This document shows positions 35,588 to 43,953 of a DNA stretch of 47,374 nucleotides, piece after piece. Location: contig CANRMJ010000009.1 of assembly GCA_947631705.1 (NCBI GenBank), positions 1-47,374 of the forward strand, given 5' to 3'. The position numbers were made by a program, and so were the translations under genes. The notes beneath the pieces are model-generated. The model did not search any database, was not told the DNA's origin, and saw nothing but the letters and a program-made list of their open reading frames with translations. How positions within the stretch are numbered: the stretch's first letter is position 1; each line of letters opens with the position of its first letter. Source of the stretch: an uncultured Clostridia bacterium. GTDB taxonomy: Bacteria; Bacillota; Clostridia; Oscillospirales; Acutalibacteraceae.

Positions 35588-35616
35588 AAAATATCATAAG
35601 CTATCCGTCTTGTCAA
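35588..35616 (-). promoter_or_regulatory. Promoter of the six-gene ABC operon
   Basis: On the minus strand TTGACA (35616-35611, perfect -35) and TATTTT (35593-35588) are 17 bases apart, with TG one base before the -10. This is a strong promoter that would need repression, which fits the palindrome just after it. Confidence 0.8.
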
Positions 35617-35682
35617 TAACATTACTTCATATTTATTAATCTTTTATTTAACAAACAACAATCGGCGGTTTTTGTATAGAAA

Positions 35683-35710
35683 AAGACAGCGGAAATGTGT
35701 CCGCTGTCTT
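35683..35710 (-). terminator. Terminator of the glycoside hydrolase operon
   Basis: AAGACAGCGGA (35683-35693) pairs perfectly with TCCGCTGTCTT (35700-35710) around six bases, followed on the minus strand by five T. It begins about 20 bases after the hydrolase stop. Confidence 0.9.
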
Positions 35711-35730
35711 AAATCTTAATATCGGTTAAA

Positions 35731-38379
35731 TTATTGAGCCTGAACGGGACTGACAATTATTTTTGCAATATGCGGCGCAGATGTTACCCCGCCGTTAAAG
35801 CCGTTCGAGCCATCGTTATAAAGTGTGAGCGTATTGTTGCCCGCAGAAAGCTCAATATTAGACGTTACTGTGGTAAATGTATCCCAGCTTGCTGTGTTTC
35901 TGCAATAAATCTTATATTCACTGCCGCCTGTTGAAATGTTTATGAATTCTTCCACAAGATCAACATTATAATCGTGAACGCCGTTTTCCTCGTTGTTTGA
36001 ATAGAGGAGCGTCAGCTTGTAATCTCCGCTCTGCGGCACATTTATATTATATTCCGCCGAACCGCCTTCTGAATTTATGCCTGCTAAGAATTCAACCCCA
36101 GCGGCGTCGTTTGAACCGATGTTCGCCGTGCCCGAAAGCGTTATATAGTCGGCGGCGTCCTTTGAATATTGTTCGGGTGTTTTCTCCGACGGCTTTGCCG
36201 CCAAGCGGGCAGAGGCTGAGGAAACGTCTATATAATTAAGACCTCTTCGCAGGAACACGGTTGCGCCGCCGTTTTCGTCCGTTGCGGCGTTTGAGCCGTC
36301 AACAAGAATAGAAACATTTGCCTCGGTGGCAATATCATAATACGAATCATCGGGTGCGATGAGAAGAAACGATGTTAAAGCACGAGTAGTTCTGTCCGCG
36401 TCAAGCAAAACAGGTATATCGTTATAATTATCGGTAACGCTGTAAGCCTGAGAATCGGTTACGTTTTCTTCGCTCACATTGTCATTTCTTCTTACAAGCA
36501 GCGAGTCAAGCACGTATGTGCCCGTGTTGTGGGTAACTTTTATCGTGTGCCTGCCCTTTTTAAGGTCTTTAACAAGCGTTAAAGACGACGTGATTTCGCT
36601 TTTTACGGTGTTTTCAAACTTCAGCCCCGGTGTTATCTCCTTGCCGTCTATTTCAAGATTTGCGTAAGTGAAGGTGCGGTCATCGGGATTCTGCCTGCCG
36701 TTTTCGCCGTAAACACCATCGTTTGAATTGCCGTAAATAAACATTAAATCATAGCTTGCGGTTTCGGGCACGTTAATCTTGATTTCAACGCCGTCGCCCT
36801 CGTTTTCGTTTCCGCCCTCCATGCCGTTTTGCTCACCCGTTGTGGCATACGCGCTGTCGTATGTATAGGCATTGCCGAGCAGCGTTCCTTTTTCAAACTC
36901 ATAGCGGGTGTAAAGATTATCGTTTTCAAAATCACTGTCGCTTTCGGCTGCCTCACGTATTTCAATATGATACGCGGTGTTTTCATCCATTTTTCCGAGA
37001 TTTATATTAATTGAGCTGCCGCATTTGGATTTATACGCCTTTACGACCTCCGGCTCAATAACCATACCCAATAGACCCTGAAAAGTTACGGATGATATTT
37101 TAACGTAAACCTCTTTGCCGTTCAGCGCCGTGTTATCAAGATTTTTAATTTTAACAAATCCCTTGTAATCGGAGCCCGAAACGAGAATATCAATCTTATC
37201 CTTTTCATCGGTGATTGAGCCGAGGCCCATAAACTTAGGCTCAACAAATTCTTTATCCGACTTCTCGGAATAAGAGTGAAGCTTATCCGAGACCTCGGCT
37301 TTTATCGTCTGCCCCTCCATATCCGCGTACCAGCGGTAAACCCACCACGCGGAATTGGGAGTATTGTAATCGGCGGCGGTGTTGCAAAGATTGTTCGCAA
37401 GAAGCCAGTATGCCTGATCAGCATAAACGCCCGAATATTCAATTTGCGTTATGTATCTCAGCATAGTGCTTGGGCTGCCGTTATCCTGCATTCTGCCGTA
37501 TTCGGTAACAATAATCGGTGTGTCCTCAGAAATGCCGCAGCTTGTCTCAATGCTTTTGAGCTCCTCAACATTTGCCTGCCAGTTATAAACGGAGCGATCG
37601 CCGAGCTCGTGATAAATCATCACGTCGGGATTACAACCGTTCCGAGAAGTATAGGAAAGGAAATTTTTCATTTTATCGCTGTTGTATTCGTAATATCCGG
37701 GTCCTCCGATAAGGGCGTTGGGATCAAGGCTTTTAACGTAATCATACGTCATCTTCCAGCCCTCGTAAAAATTTTTCATTCCGCCATAGTCAAACGCGCT
37801 GTATCCGCCCTCCTCATTGCCGGAATCGGGAACCCAGGGACCGAACCAAATTGCGTTATCGCACTCGTTATAAAGGCAATAAACGATTTTATCGTGATAG
37901 TCGCTTGCCTTTATCTCGCCTACCGTTTTCTCAATCATCGGAAAGAACACGGTTTGTATATAATCTTTCCAATCATAATTGCCCGCTTTTTTCATTTCCG
38001 TGATATTTTCGTGATCGTAATACCATGTGTCATACATATCCTGAAGATAAACAACAAGATAATCGCAGTTGCCGCCCGCAATCGCCTCGGCGGCAACATT
38101 TCCCATATCGCCGATCGGATGCTGAAGTCCGCCCGGAGTTTTTGTTGAAAGAGATGACAAATCTATGCTTTCAACCATATTGTAGGATGGCACGCCGTCC
38201 TCAGCTATTCCGTAAAGAAAGCCCGTTGCTCTGCTTGAAGCCGCTCCTGTGGGTTGCGCGGCGTCGAATATAACAGTGGGTCTGTTAACGCGGAAAAACA
38301 CAGCCAAGGCAATTGCAAAAACAACGATAAGCAAAACAATCGCTGTAACTATTCCCTTTATAATCTTCTTCGCTTTCAT
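35731..38379 (-). CDS. Membrane-anchored clan GH-A glycoside hydrolase with CBM-like domains
   Basis: An 882-residue protein with an uncleaved N-terminal anchor (about 7-30), then a TIM-barrel hydrolase (about 50-360). The catalytic pair of clan GH-A is visible: acid/base E172 in CLYNECDN and nucleophile E293 in IIVTEYGRM, with HELG before it. This looks GH39- or GH5-like, but the exact family is uncertain. An Ig-like part (about 375-490) and two beta-sandwich carbohydrate-binding regions follow (about 495-650 and 735-875), both CBM35/CBM6-like with NVPETASYDLMFIYGNSN and NVPQSGDYKLTLLYSNNE as parallel blocks. It acts outside, tethered to the cell. It is the last gene of the galK-dagK operon, 4 bases after dagK. 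The substrate is unknown. Confidence 0.8.
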   Translation of the reverse strand: MKAKKIIKGIVTAIVLLIVVFAIALAVFFRVNRPTVIFDAAQPTGAASSRATGFLYGIAEDGVPSYNMVESIDLSSLSTKTPGGLQHPIGDMGNVAAEAIAGGNCDYLVVYLQDMYDTWYYDHENITEMKKAGNYDWKDYIQTVFFPMIEKTVGEIKASDYHDKIVYCLYNECDNAIWFGPWVPDSGNEEGGYSAFDYGGMKNFYEGWKMTYDYVKSLDPNALIGGPGYYEYNSDKMKNFLSYTSRNGCNPDVMIYHELGDRSVYNWQANVEELKSIETSCGISEDTPIIVTEYGRMQDNGSPSTMLRYITQIEYSGVYADQAYWLLANNLCNTAADYNTPNSAWWVYRWYADMEGQTIKAEVSDKLHSYSEKSDKEFVEPKFMGLGSITDEKDKIDILVSGSDYKGFVKIKNLDNTALNGKEVYVKISSVTFQGLLGMVIEPEVVKAYKSKCGSSININLGKMDENTAYHIEIREAAESDSDFENDNLYTRYEFEKGTLLGNAYTYDSAYATTGEQNGMEGGNENEGDGVEIKINVPETASYDLMFIYGNSNDGVYGENGRQNPDDRTFTYANLEIDGKEITPGLKFENTVKSEITSSLTLVKDLKKGRHTIKVTHNTGTYVLDSLLVRRNDNVSEENVTDSQAYSVTDNYNDIPVLLDADRTTRALTSFLLIAPDDSYYDIATEANVSILVDGSNAATDENGGATVFLRRGLNYIDVSSASARLAAKPSEKTPEQYSKDAADYITLSGTANIGSNDAAGVEFLAGINSEGGSAEYNINVPQSGDYKLTLLYSNNEENGVHDYNVDLVEEFINISTGGSEYKIYCRNTASWDTFTTVTSNIELSAGNNTLTLYNDGSNGFNGGVTSAPHIAKIIVSPVQAQ

Positions 38380-38383
38380 AATT

Positions 38384-39343
38384 TTACTCCTCGGTAAAAC
38401 ATAACTTTAACGCTTTTTTCTCCACCTTGAAATCAACTTCACTGTAATCAAAATTTTCACCGTCGCAATTACCGAGCAGCGGCTTTCCGTCTGTTGACCG
38501 AATTCTGCCGCCGATAAGATGACCCGTGTGTATTTTTGAAGATGTCTGTTCGTTTGCGTTGCCGGCGCTGTATTTAGGAATAAGGGGCAACGCCTGGGCA
38601 AGATTAACGGCGTCCACAAGGCAGTAATCAAGAAGTCCGTCATCAAGCTTTGAATTCGGAGCGGGGCAAAAACCGCCGCCGTAATAGCTTGCGTTGCAAA
38701 TTGCAAGCAATGTGTAATCCGCAGGGGTTTTTGTGATTTTATACGGTTTTCCGTCCTCATCAACGCAATCAAGATCTAAATTTATATGATACTTTAAAGA
38801 CTGCAATATGCACGGAACTATTGCGATATTATATGCCTGATGGCCTAAAAATTTATACTTGTCGGCAATTTTTTTGCCCAGAGTTTCAACCTTTGTATCA
38901 AGTCCGAAGCTCATAACGTTTATGCACTTTTCACCGTTGTAATCAATTAAATCGATCGGCTTAACATTATATTTTATTTTGCCGTTGTGCAAACCGAAGG
39001 CCTTAACAACATTGTGGGCGTCAACCTTTTTGGCGCCGTAAACCTTTTTGGCAAAATCGTTTCCCGTTCCGAAAGGCAGCAGCATAAGCGGCGTATCCGT
39101 ATGGGCAAGACCGTTTGCCGCCTCATGAACGGTTCCATCGCCGCCGCAGGTCACTATTACGCAATCTTTTCCGTATTTTTTTGCGTAATCAGCAGCAATT
39201 TCCTTTGCGTGACCGCTGCGCTTTGTTTCTTCAATAATCATTTCATCGTTCGGATTGAGCCTGAAAGCAGACTGCACCTGTTTAAAAAGAATCCGCCTGT
39301 CTTTATTTCCCGCTATGGGATTTTCCACAAAAATGTATTTCAA
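38384..39343 (-). CDS. Diacylglycerol/lipid kinase family protein
   Basis: A 319-residue DAGK-catalytic-domain kinase. VENPIAG at the start, GGDGT (67-71) and PFGTGNDFAKK (90-100) are the nucleotide-binding hallmarks, and the C-terminal beta-sandwich domain ends with LGNCDGENFDY. It phosphorylates diacylglycerol or another lipid, or possibly a sphingoid base; DgkB of B. subtilis recycles diacylglycerol left by lipoteichoic acid synthesis. It is wedged between galK (14 bases) and the glycoside hydrolase (4 bases), which is unusual company. Confidence 0.88.
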   Translation of the reverse strand: MKYIFVENPIAGNKDRRILFKQVQSAFRLNPNDEMIIEETKRSGHAKEIAADYAKKYGKDCVIVTCGGDGTVHEAANGLAHTDTPLMLLPFGTGNDFAKKVYGAKKVDAHNVVKAFGLHNGKIKYNVKPIDLIDYNGEKCINVMSFGLDTKVETLGKKIADKYKFLGHQAYNIAIVPCILQSLKYHINLDLDCVDEDGKPYKITKTPADYTLLAICNASYYGGGFCPAPNSKLDDGLLDYCLVDAVNLAQALPLIPKYSAGNANEQTSSKIHTGHLIGGRIRSTDGKPLLGNCDGENFDYSEVDFKVEKKALKLCFTEE

Positions 39344-39357
39344 AACAATTCACCCTT

Positions 39358-40638
39358 TTACATAACTTTTGTTCCGCCGACAGGTCTTATAATAAGAACG
39401 TGGCAGCTTCCCGCGCCGAAAACTCTTTCCATTGCGTTTTTATATTCGTTCAGAAGTTCATTCGGAACAAATGCCTGAATCGTGCCGGCAAAACCGCCCC
39501 CGTGAACACGGTAAGCGCCTCTGCCTCCGATAATATCCTCCGTTATACAAAGCGCAAGCGAGAGCTTTTGCTCAGTTGCGTTTGAAGGAGAATAAACGTT
39601 TTGATTATACATATAAGAAGATCTGCCGCTCTTGAGAATAATGTTTTTGAAAGATTCAAAATCATTATTTTCAAGAGCCTTAACGGCGCTGTCCACGCGC
39701 TGATTTTCACCGTAAAAGTGATACGCTCGCAGAATTGCGCGGTCGTTCACCTTTCCGACAAGAGAGGGCAGGGCTTTTTTGAAATCCTCAAATCCGATCT
39801 CCCGCAGCACATTTTTTCCCATCGCGTGAGCAACGCTTTCCATTTCACCCCGCACTGCCGCATAATCATCTGTTAAATCGCTGTGATTTCCGCCCGTATC
39901 AACTATGCAGAGCGAATGACCGCTCTTTGAAAAATCAAAATTTACCTTTTTTATAACGGGATTTTCGGTTGATTCAAAATCAATAGCCACAAAAGTGCCG
40001 ACTGAGGACGCTGTTTGGTCAAGAAGACCGCAAGGCTTTCCAAAAAACACATTTTCGCTGTATTGCGCTATTTTTGCAATTTCAACAGCGCTTATTTTTC
40101 CGCCGTTAAAAATATGAGATATTGAGGTTCCGAGCAACACCTCAAACGCTGCAGACGATGAAAGCCCGCTGCCGCCCATAACATCTGAATTCGTAACCGC
40201 ATCAAAGCCGCCGATTTTGTAACCGAGATCCTTTATTTTCGCGACAACTCCCCTCACCATTGCGGTTGAGTTGCCGAATTCGTTTTCATCGGGCAAAAGC
40301 TTTTCCGTGTCAACAACATTCATATCGTGCCCGATAGATTGAACGCGCACAGTGCCGCTTCCGTTCGGCGAGCATACGGCAATCGCGTCAAGATTAACGG
40401 ACGCCGCGAGCACCTTGCCGTTGTTATGGTCTGTGTGGTTCCCGCATATCTCGGTTCTTCCGGGCGCCGAGGTAATTATAACTTCTCTGTCATTGCCGAA
40501 AATCCTTATAAATTCCTCAATTGTATTTATGTAACGCACTTTCTGGCGCTCCACGGCGTTTTCCATAACATAAACAGCCTTCAGCTTTTCATCGGCAGCG
40601 CCGCTGTTTATGGCGTTGATATATTCCTGCGGTTTCAT
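39358..40638 (-). CDS. galK: Galactokinase-like GHMP sugar kinase
   Basis: A 426-residue GHMP kinase that should phosphorylate galactose at C1. The galactokinase signature is GRTEICGNHTDHN (60-72); the usual form is GRVNLIGEHTDYN, so two normally conserved positions differ. The ATP motif is GGSGLSSSAA (155-164), and CGLLDQ gives the expected catalytic Asp207. About 45 extra N-terminal residues precede the core. ATG 40638 has AAAGGAG. No galT or galE is nearby, so use as a kinase for a related sugar is possible. It heads the galK-dagK-hydrolase operon. Confidence 0.8.
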   Translation of the reverse strand: MKPQEYINAINSGAADEKLKAVYVMENAVERQKVRYINTIEEFIRIFGNDREVIITSAPGRTEICGNHTDHNNGKVLAASVNLDAIAVCSPNGSGTVRVQSIGHDMNVVDTEKLLPDENEFGNSTAMVRGVVAKIKDLGYKIGGFDAVTNSDVMGGSGLSSSAAFEVLLGTSISHIFNGGKISAVEIAKIAQYSENVFFGKPCGLLDQTASSVGTFVAIDFESTENPVIKKVNFDFSKSGHSLCIVDTGGNHSDLTDDYAAVRGEMESVAHAMGKNVLREIGFEDFKKALPSLVGKVNDRAILRAYHFYGENQRVDSAVKALENNDFESFKNIILKSGRSSYMYNQNVYSPSNATEQKLSLALCITEDIIGGRGAYRVHGGGFAGTIQAFVPNELLNEYKNAMERVFGAGSCHVLIIRPVGGTKVM

Positions 40639-40653
40639 TTTTACTCCTTTCAT

Positions 40654-40826
40654 CGGGCAGCACCCGTCTGCAAAGCAGATTTTATGTTTTTTTTAATCGA
40701 GGGCATCGCCCGAACATCAACATTTGTTAAGGGCGGAGCCCTTTTCAGTGGGAGATTTTGACTCCCGCTGAAAGAAAAAGGTGTTTCACGCCGCCTAAAA
40801 AGGCGGGGAACAGCTTTTCAAATGTT
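40654..40826. repeat. Hairpin-rich MITE-like element upstream of galK
   Basis: AACATTTG at 40719-40726 and CAAATGTT at 40819-40826 are perfect 8-base terminal inverted repeats about 108 bases apart. Inside are three hairpins: AAGGGC/GCCCTT (40729-40743), a 12-bp TTTCAGTGGGAG/CTCCCGCTGAAA stem with one wobble (40743-40773), and CCGCCT/AGGCGG (40791-40806). Three smaller stems lie outside to the left (CGGG/CCCG 40654-40666, TCTGC/GCAGA 40667-40679, GGGC/GCCC 40701-40711). The right repeat overlaps the stop of the VTT gene. No coding potential is seen. Confidence 0.6.
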
Positions 40827-41601
40827 ACAAAACAATTTTATATTTTTGCTTTTGAGAATAAATCAAAAGCGTTTGCGTCATCTGGCGCGATTTTCTGCCG
40901 TAAAAGATATTGAATACCAGGCATGAAATACCCGTGAACGCAACAATTATCATAATAAGCACTATAAATTCTCTTGAAAACGGATTATACAGCACGGAAC
41001 CGATTCTTGTGTATATATACAGCCTCGGAGCAAAGCCTATAATGCTTAAACAGATATAATAAACAAAATCATAATGCATTGAACCGTAGAGCTTAGAAAC
41101 CATTCCGAGCGGAATGGACGGAACAAGGCGGGAAACAACGAGGATATACGGATTCCCCGAACCCTTGAACATAACCCATTGCTTGATAAATCTGATTTGG
41201 CGTATATTCAGAATCATCATAGCCCAGCCGCCGCCTATCCAGAGCCCTTCTATATATTTCACAGTATAGAAAAACGCGATGAAAACAATATTTATAATAA
41301 TCGCATAAGGCAGCGGAAAAACCATTCCCGAAATCACGCAAAGCGCACCCATAGGTATCGGCAGTTGGCATTTCGCAATGTAAAGAGCAAATATGCAAAT
41401 CACGATTTCAATATGACTGTCAAGCCCCGCAATGGCATGCTCCAGCTTTGAAAGCCAGTTGATTATAACGTTGAACCTAACCTCAAGACTCGGCTGTTTG
41501 TATAGGCAAACAGACAAAAACACGAGCAGAATAACAGTTACAACAATTATAATCAATGATATTAAATTAGTTTGATGGCGTTTGTTCTTTTTCAATAACA
41601 A
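40825..41601 (-). CDS. VTT/DedA-superfamily (TVP38/TMEM64) membrane protein
   Basis: A 258-residue membrane protein with about six hydrophobic segments. The VTT core is recognisable: the region after LPIPMGALCVISGMVFP, then KGSGNPYILVVSRLVPSIPLG with the conserved Arg and Pro, and YGSMHYDF. Relatives include bacterial undecaprenyl-phosphate and phosphatidyl-lipid flippases and eukaryotic lipid scramblases, so lipid transport is likely. The start is TTG; AGAGGG lies two bases before it or eight before a second TTG, so the first residues are uncertain. It follows pheA by 21 bases. Confidence 0.82.
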   Translation of the reverse strand: MLLKKNKRHQTNLISLIIIVVTVILLVFLSVCLYKQPSLEVRFNVIINWLSKLEHAIAGLDSHIEIVICIFALYIAKCQLPIPMGALCVISGMVFPLPYAIIINIVFIAFFYTVKYIEGLWIGGGWAMMILNIRQIRFIKQWVMFKGSGNPYILVVSRLVPSIPLGMVSKLYGSMHYDFVYYICLSIIGFAPRLYIYTRIGSVLYNPFSREFIVLIMIIVAFTGISCLVFNIFYGRKSRQMTQTLLIYSQKQKYKIVL

Positions 41602-41622
41602 GCCCTCTCATTCACTGTTTAG

Positions 41623-42753
41623 TTAGTTGTATTCGTGATAATTACCCAAAAATTTAAAGTCCGGCAGCTCAGACGACAGAGCGCAAAGCAAATCAAGCGT
41701 TTTCTCATCTCTTATGTTGCCCAATAAATCCGTATAAAAATAATAACTGAATTCTCCGTTGCCTATCGGTCTTGATTCAAGCTTTGTCAGATTGAGCCCC
41801 GTCATGGAAAATCTGCCAAGCACTCTGTAAAGCGAGCCGGAGGTGTGCGAAACGGAAAAAATCAAAGAAATTTTATTTGCTTTTTCCTCTATTATCAGCT
41901 TTTTGGAAATAACAATAAATCTTGTTTTGTTGTTGCTTACATTCTGAATTCCCGTTTTAAAAATTTTAAGTCCGTATTTTTTGGCGGCATCCACGGGGCA
42001 GATTGCCGCAATGCTGTTGTTTGAGCTTTCGGCAACATATTTTGCCGCCGCCGCGGTGTTGCTGAAATTAATTCCTGTGAAATCAAAATCCTTTAAAAAC
42101 TTAGAGCATTGCGAAAGCGCCTGCGGGTGACTGTAAACCTCCTCAATATCCTCATACCTTGCCTGCTGTTTGGCACAGAGGCAGTGATTGATTTCAAGGG
42201 AATAGGAGCCTGCAACATAAAATTTATATTTCATTATTAAATCGTATGATTCGTGAACGGAGCCCGCGGTGGAATTTTCAACAGGAATTATTCCGAACTT
42301 AACTTCACCTCTGTTTACCGCCTCAAAAACGTCTTCAAACTGACTGTAAAACTTAACGGGTGAATCTGGAAACAGCTTTTTGGCGGTTTCCCAAGCATAG
42401 CAGCCCTCAACGCCGGCGCAACCCACATAGCCCTTTACAGATGAAAGCTCCTCGGAGGACGCTTTTGAAATCGTTTCACGCAGTTCTTTTCCCCCGCCTA
42501 TAATTTTATGCTGAAGCGCCCGCGACGCGTCCATTGTTGCCGCAAAAACGGTTGCGATGGTATCTCCCTGCTCGCCGCATTTAAGATGAACGTCTTCAAG
42601 TATTTCCTTTTCCCGCTGCTCATTCAAAACGGGCAGTCCGCGTTTCACCTTGTATTCCGCAACCTTTTCGGAAATGCTCATACGTTTGAGCAAAAGCGGT
42701 ATAAGTTCTTCGTCTATATCGTCTATCTGTTTTCTTAAATCAAGTAAATCCAT
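41623..42753 (-). CDS. pheA: Chorismate mutase/prephenate dehydratase (P-protein)
   Basis: A 376-residue bifunctional enzyme that turns chorismate to prephenate and then phenylpyruvate. Residues 1-85 are an AroQ-type chorismate mutase (LRKQIDDIDEELIPLLLKR, then EYKVKRGLPV). Residues about 105-285 are prephenate dehydratase (IIPVENSTAGSVHESYDL, NKTRFIVI with the catalytic Thr-Arg-Phe). An ACT domain (290-376) has LTKLESRP, the phenylalanine-binding motif, so feedback inhibition is expected. The gene follows aroC after 126 bases, with a possible own promoter. Confidence 0.95.
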   Translation of the reverse strand: MDLLDLRKQIDDIDEELIPLLLKRMSISEKVAEYKVKRGLPVLNEQREKEILEDVHLKCGEQGDTIATVFAATMDASRALQHKIIGGGKELRETISKASSEELSSVKGYVGCAGVEGCYAWETAKKLFPDSPVKFYSQFEDVFEAVNRGEVKFGIIPVENSTAGSVHESYDLIMKYKFYVAGSYSLEINHCLCAKQQARYEDIEEVYSHPQALSQCSKFLKDFDFTGINFSNTAAAAKYVAESSNNSIAAICPVDAAKKYGLKIFKTGIQNVSNNKTRFIVISKKLIIEEKANKISLIFSVSHTSGSLYRVLGRFSMTGLNLTKLESRPIGNGEFSYYFYTDLLGNIRDEKTLDLLCALSSELPDFKFLGNYHEYN

Positions 42754-42784
42754 TAAAATAATTATCCTCTGTTGTTCACATCAT

Positions 42785-42813
42785 TTTATATCAGGGGCAA
42801 AATTTCGTAATAA
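42785..42813 (-). promoter_or_regulatory. Possible internal promoter before pheA
   Basis: On the minus strand TTATTA (42813-42808) and TATAAA (42790-42785) are 17 bases apart, with TG before the -10. The 126-base gap is the largest in the aromatic operon. Confidence 0.4.
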
Positions 42814-42879
42814 TTCGGAAATAAAAACCGCCTCCGATTTGAAAGTTTTAACCGCATCATTTAAAAACGAAAATACATT

Positions 42880-43953
42880 TTAAATAATTATATCAAGCAG
42901 AACAAACGCTGTTACCGCCTCCACAACGCTTACCGCTCTCGGCACAATGCAAGGGTCGTGCCTGCCGCGCACAGTTAAAACTTCATTTTCCATCGTTTGT
43001 AAATTAACGCTTTTCTGCGGCACGGAAACAGACGGCGTGGGCTTGACCGCAACCGAAAAGACGAGCGGCGCGCCGTCGGTAATCCCGCCGAGAATACCGC
43101 CGTTGTTATTTGAAAGGAGGCTTACCTCGCCGTTTTTTATCTCGTATTCATCATTTGCCTCGCTGCCGCACATTTTTGCGAAATCAAATCCCGCTCCAAA
43201 CTGAACGCCCTTTACCGCGGGTATTCCGAAGAGCGCGGCGGAAAGTCTGCTCTCAACGGTGTCAAACATATTTCCGCCTAAACCTGCGGGGAGCCCGATT
43301 GCCGCACATTCAATAACTCCGCCTACTGAATCGCTCTTCAGCCTTGCGTTTTCTATAACGGCTCTCATCTTCGTTTCAATATCTGTGCTGACAGTTGCAA
43401 ACGGATCAACCGAAAGCTGTTTGAGGAGTTCGGACGAGACATTGTTTTTATCAAAATTTTCATCGCACACCCCGCCTATGCGGCTTATGTGGGCGCCGAT
43501 GATTATTCCCTTTTCCTCAAGCACCTGCCTTGCGAGCGCTCCGGCAAACACAATCGGAGCAGTCAGCCTTCCGCTGAAATGCCCGCCGCCCCTTATATCA
43601 TTGTTTCCGCCGTACTTCACATATGCCGGATAATCGCTGTGACCGGGGCGCGGCACCGCTTTTAAATCGGAGTAATCGCCGCTTAGCGTGTTAGTGTTTT
43701 CAATAACCATTGAAATCGGCGAGCCCGTGGTAACACCGTTTAAAACGCCGCTTAAAATATGCGGCTCGTCATTTTCTCGGCGCGCTGTGGACGCTTTGTC
43801 CTTTCCGGGGGCTCTGCGCTGCATCTGCGCATTAACTTTCTCAAAATCAATCTCAACACCGGCGGGAAAGCCGTCTATAACACAACCGATTGCCTCACCG
43901 TGGCTCTCTCCGAATACGGATAATTTGATATTATTCCCCATCACAGACGACAT
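42880..43953 (-). CDS. aroC: Chorismate synthase
   Basis: A 357-residue FMN-dependent enzyme that makes chorismate from 5-enolpyruvylshikimate 3-phosphate. GESHG (15-19), RRAPG (47-51), the GGGHFSGR block and the C-terminal RHDPCIVPRAVSVVEA are all present. ATG 43953 has GGAGG at eight bases; upstream Met codons are not supported. It overlaps the aroA stop by 23 bases. Confidence 0.97.
   Translation of the reverse strand: MSSVMGNNIKLSVFGESHGEAIGCVIDGFPAGVEIDFEKVNAQMQRRAPGKDKASTARRENDEPHILSGVLNGVTTGSPISMVIENTNTLSGDYSDLKAVPRPGHSDYPAYVKYGGNNDIRGGGHFSGRLTAPIVFAGALARQVLEEKGIIIGAHISRIGGVCDENFDKNNVSSELLKQLSVDPFATVSTDIETKMRAVIENARLKSDSVGGVIECAAIGLPAGLGGNMFDTVESRLSAALFGIPAVKGVQFGAGFDFAKMCGSEANDEYEIKNGEVSLLSNNNGGILGGITDGAPLVFSVAVKPTPSVSVPQKSVNLQTMENEVLTVRGRHDPCIVPRAVSVVEAVTAFVLLDIII

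Larger units (their letters stand above)
35437..35730. other. Regulatory interval with promoter, operator and terminator
   Basis: About 290 bases holding the promoter and palindrome of the ABC operon and the terminator of the glycoside hydrolase gene. The roughly 110-base stretch 35437-35551 is leader RNA of the ABC operon; I see no strong structure in it. Confidence 0.6.

Noticed and set aside
35734..38273. Several plus-strand frames opposite the glycoside hydrolase, one of 290 codons
   Set aside because: They are antisense shadows of a clear gene; their proteins show no domain and lack ribosome sites.
42754..42879. Protein-like frame in the aroC-pheA gap (about 30 codons, with a segment reading SEAVFISELLRNFAPDIK)
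   Set aside because: It has no start codon after the preceding stop and no ribosome site; it could be chance or a remnant.
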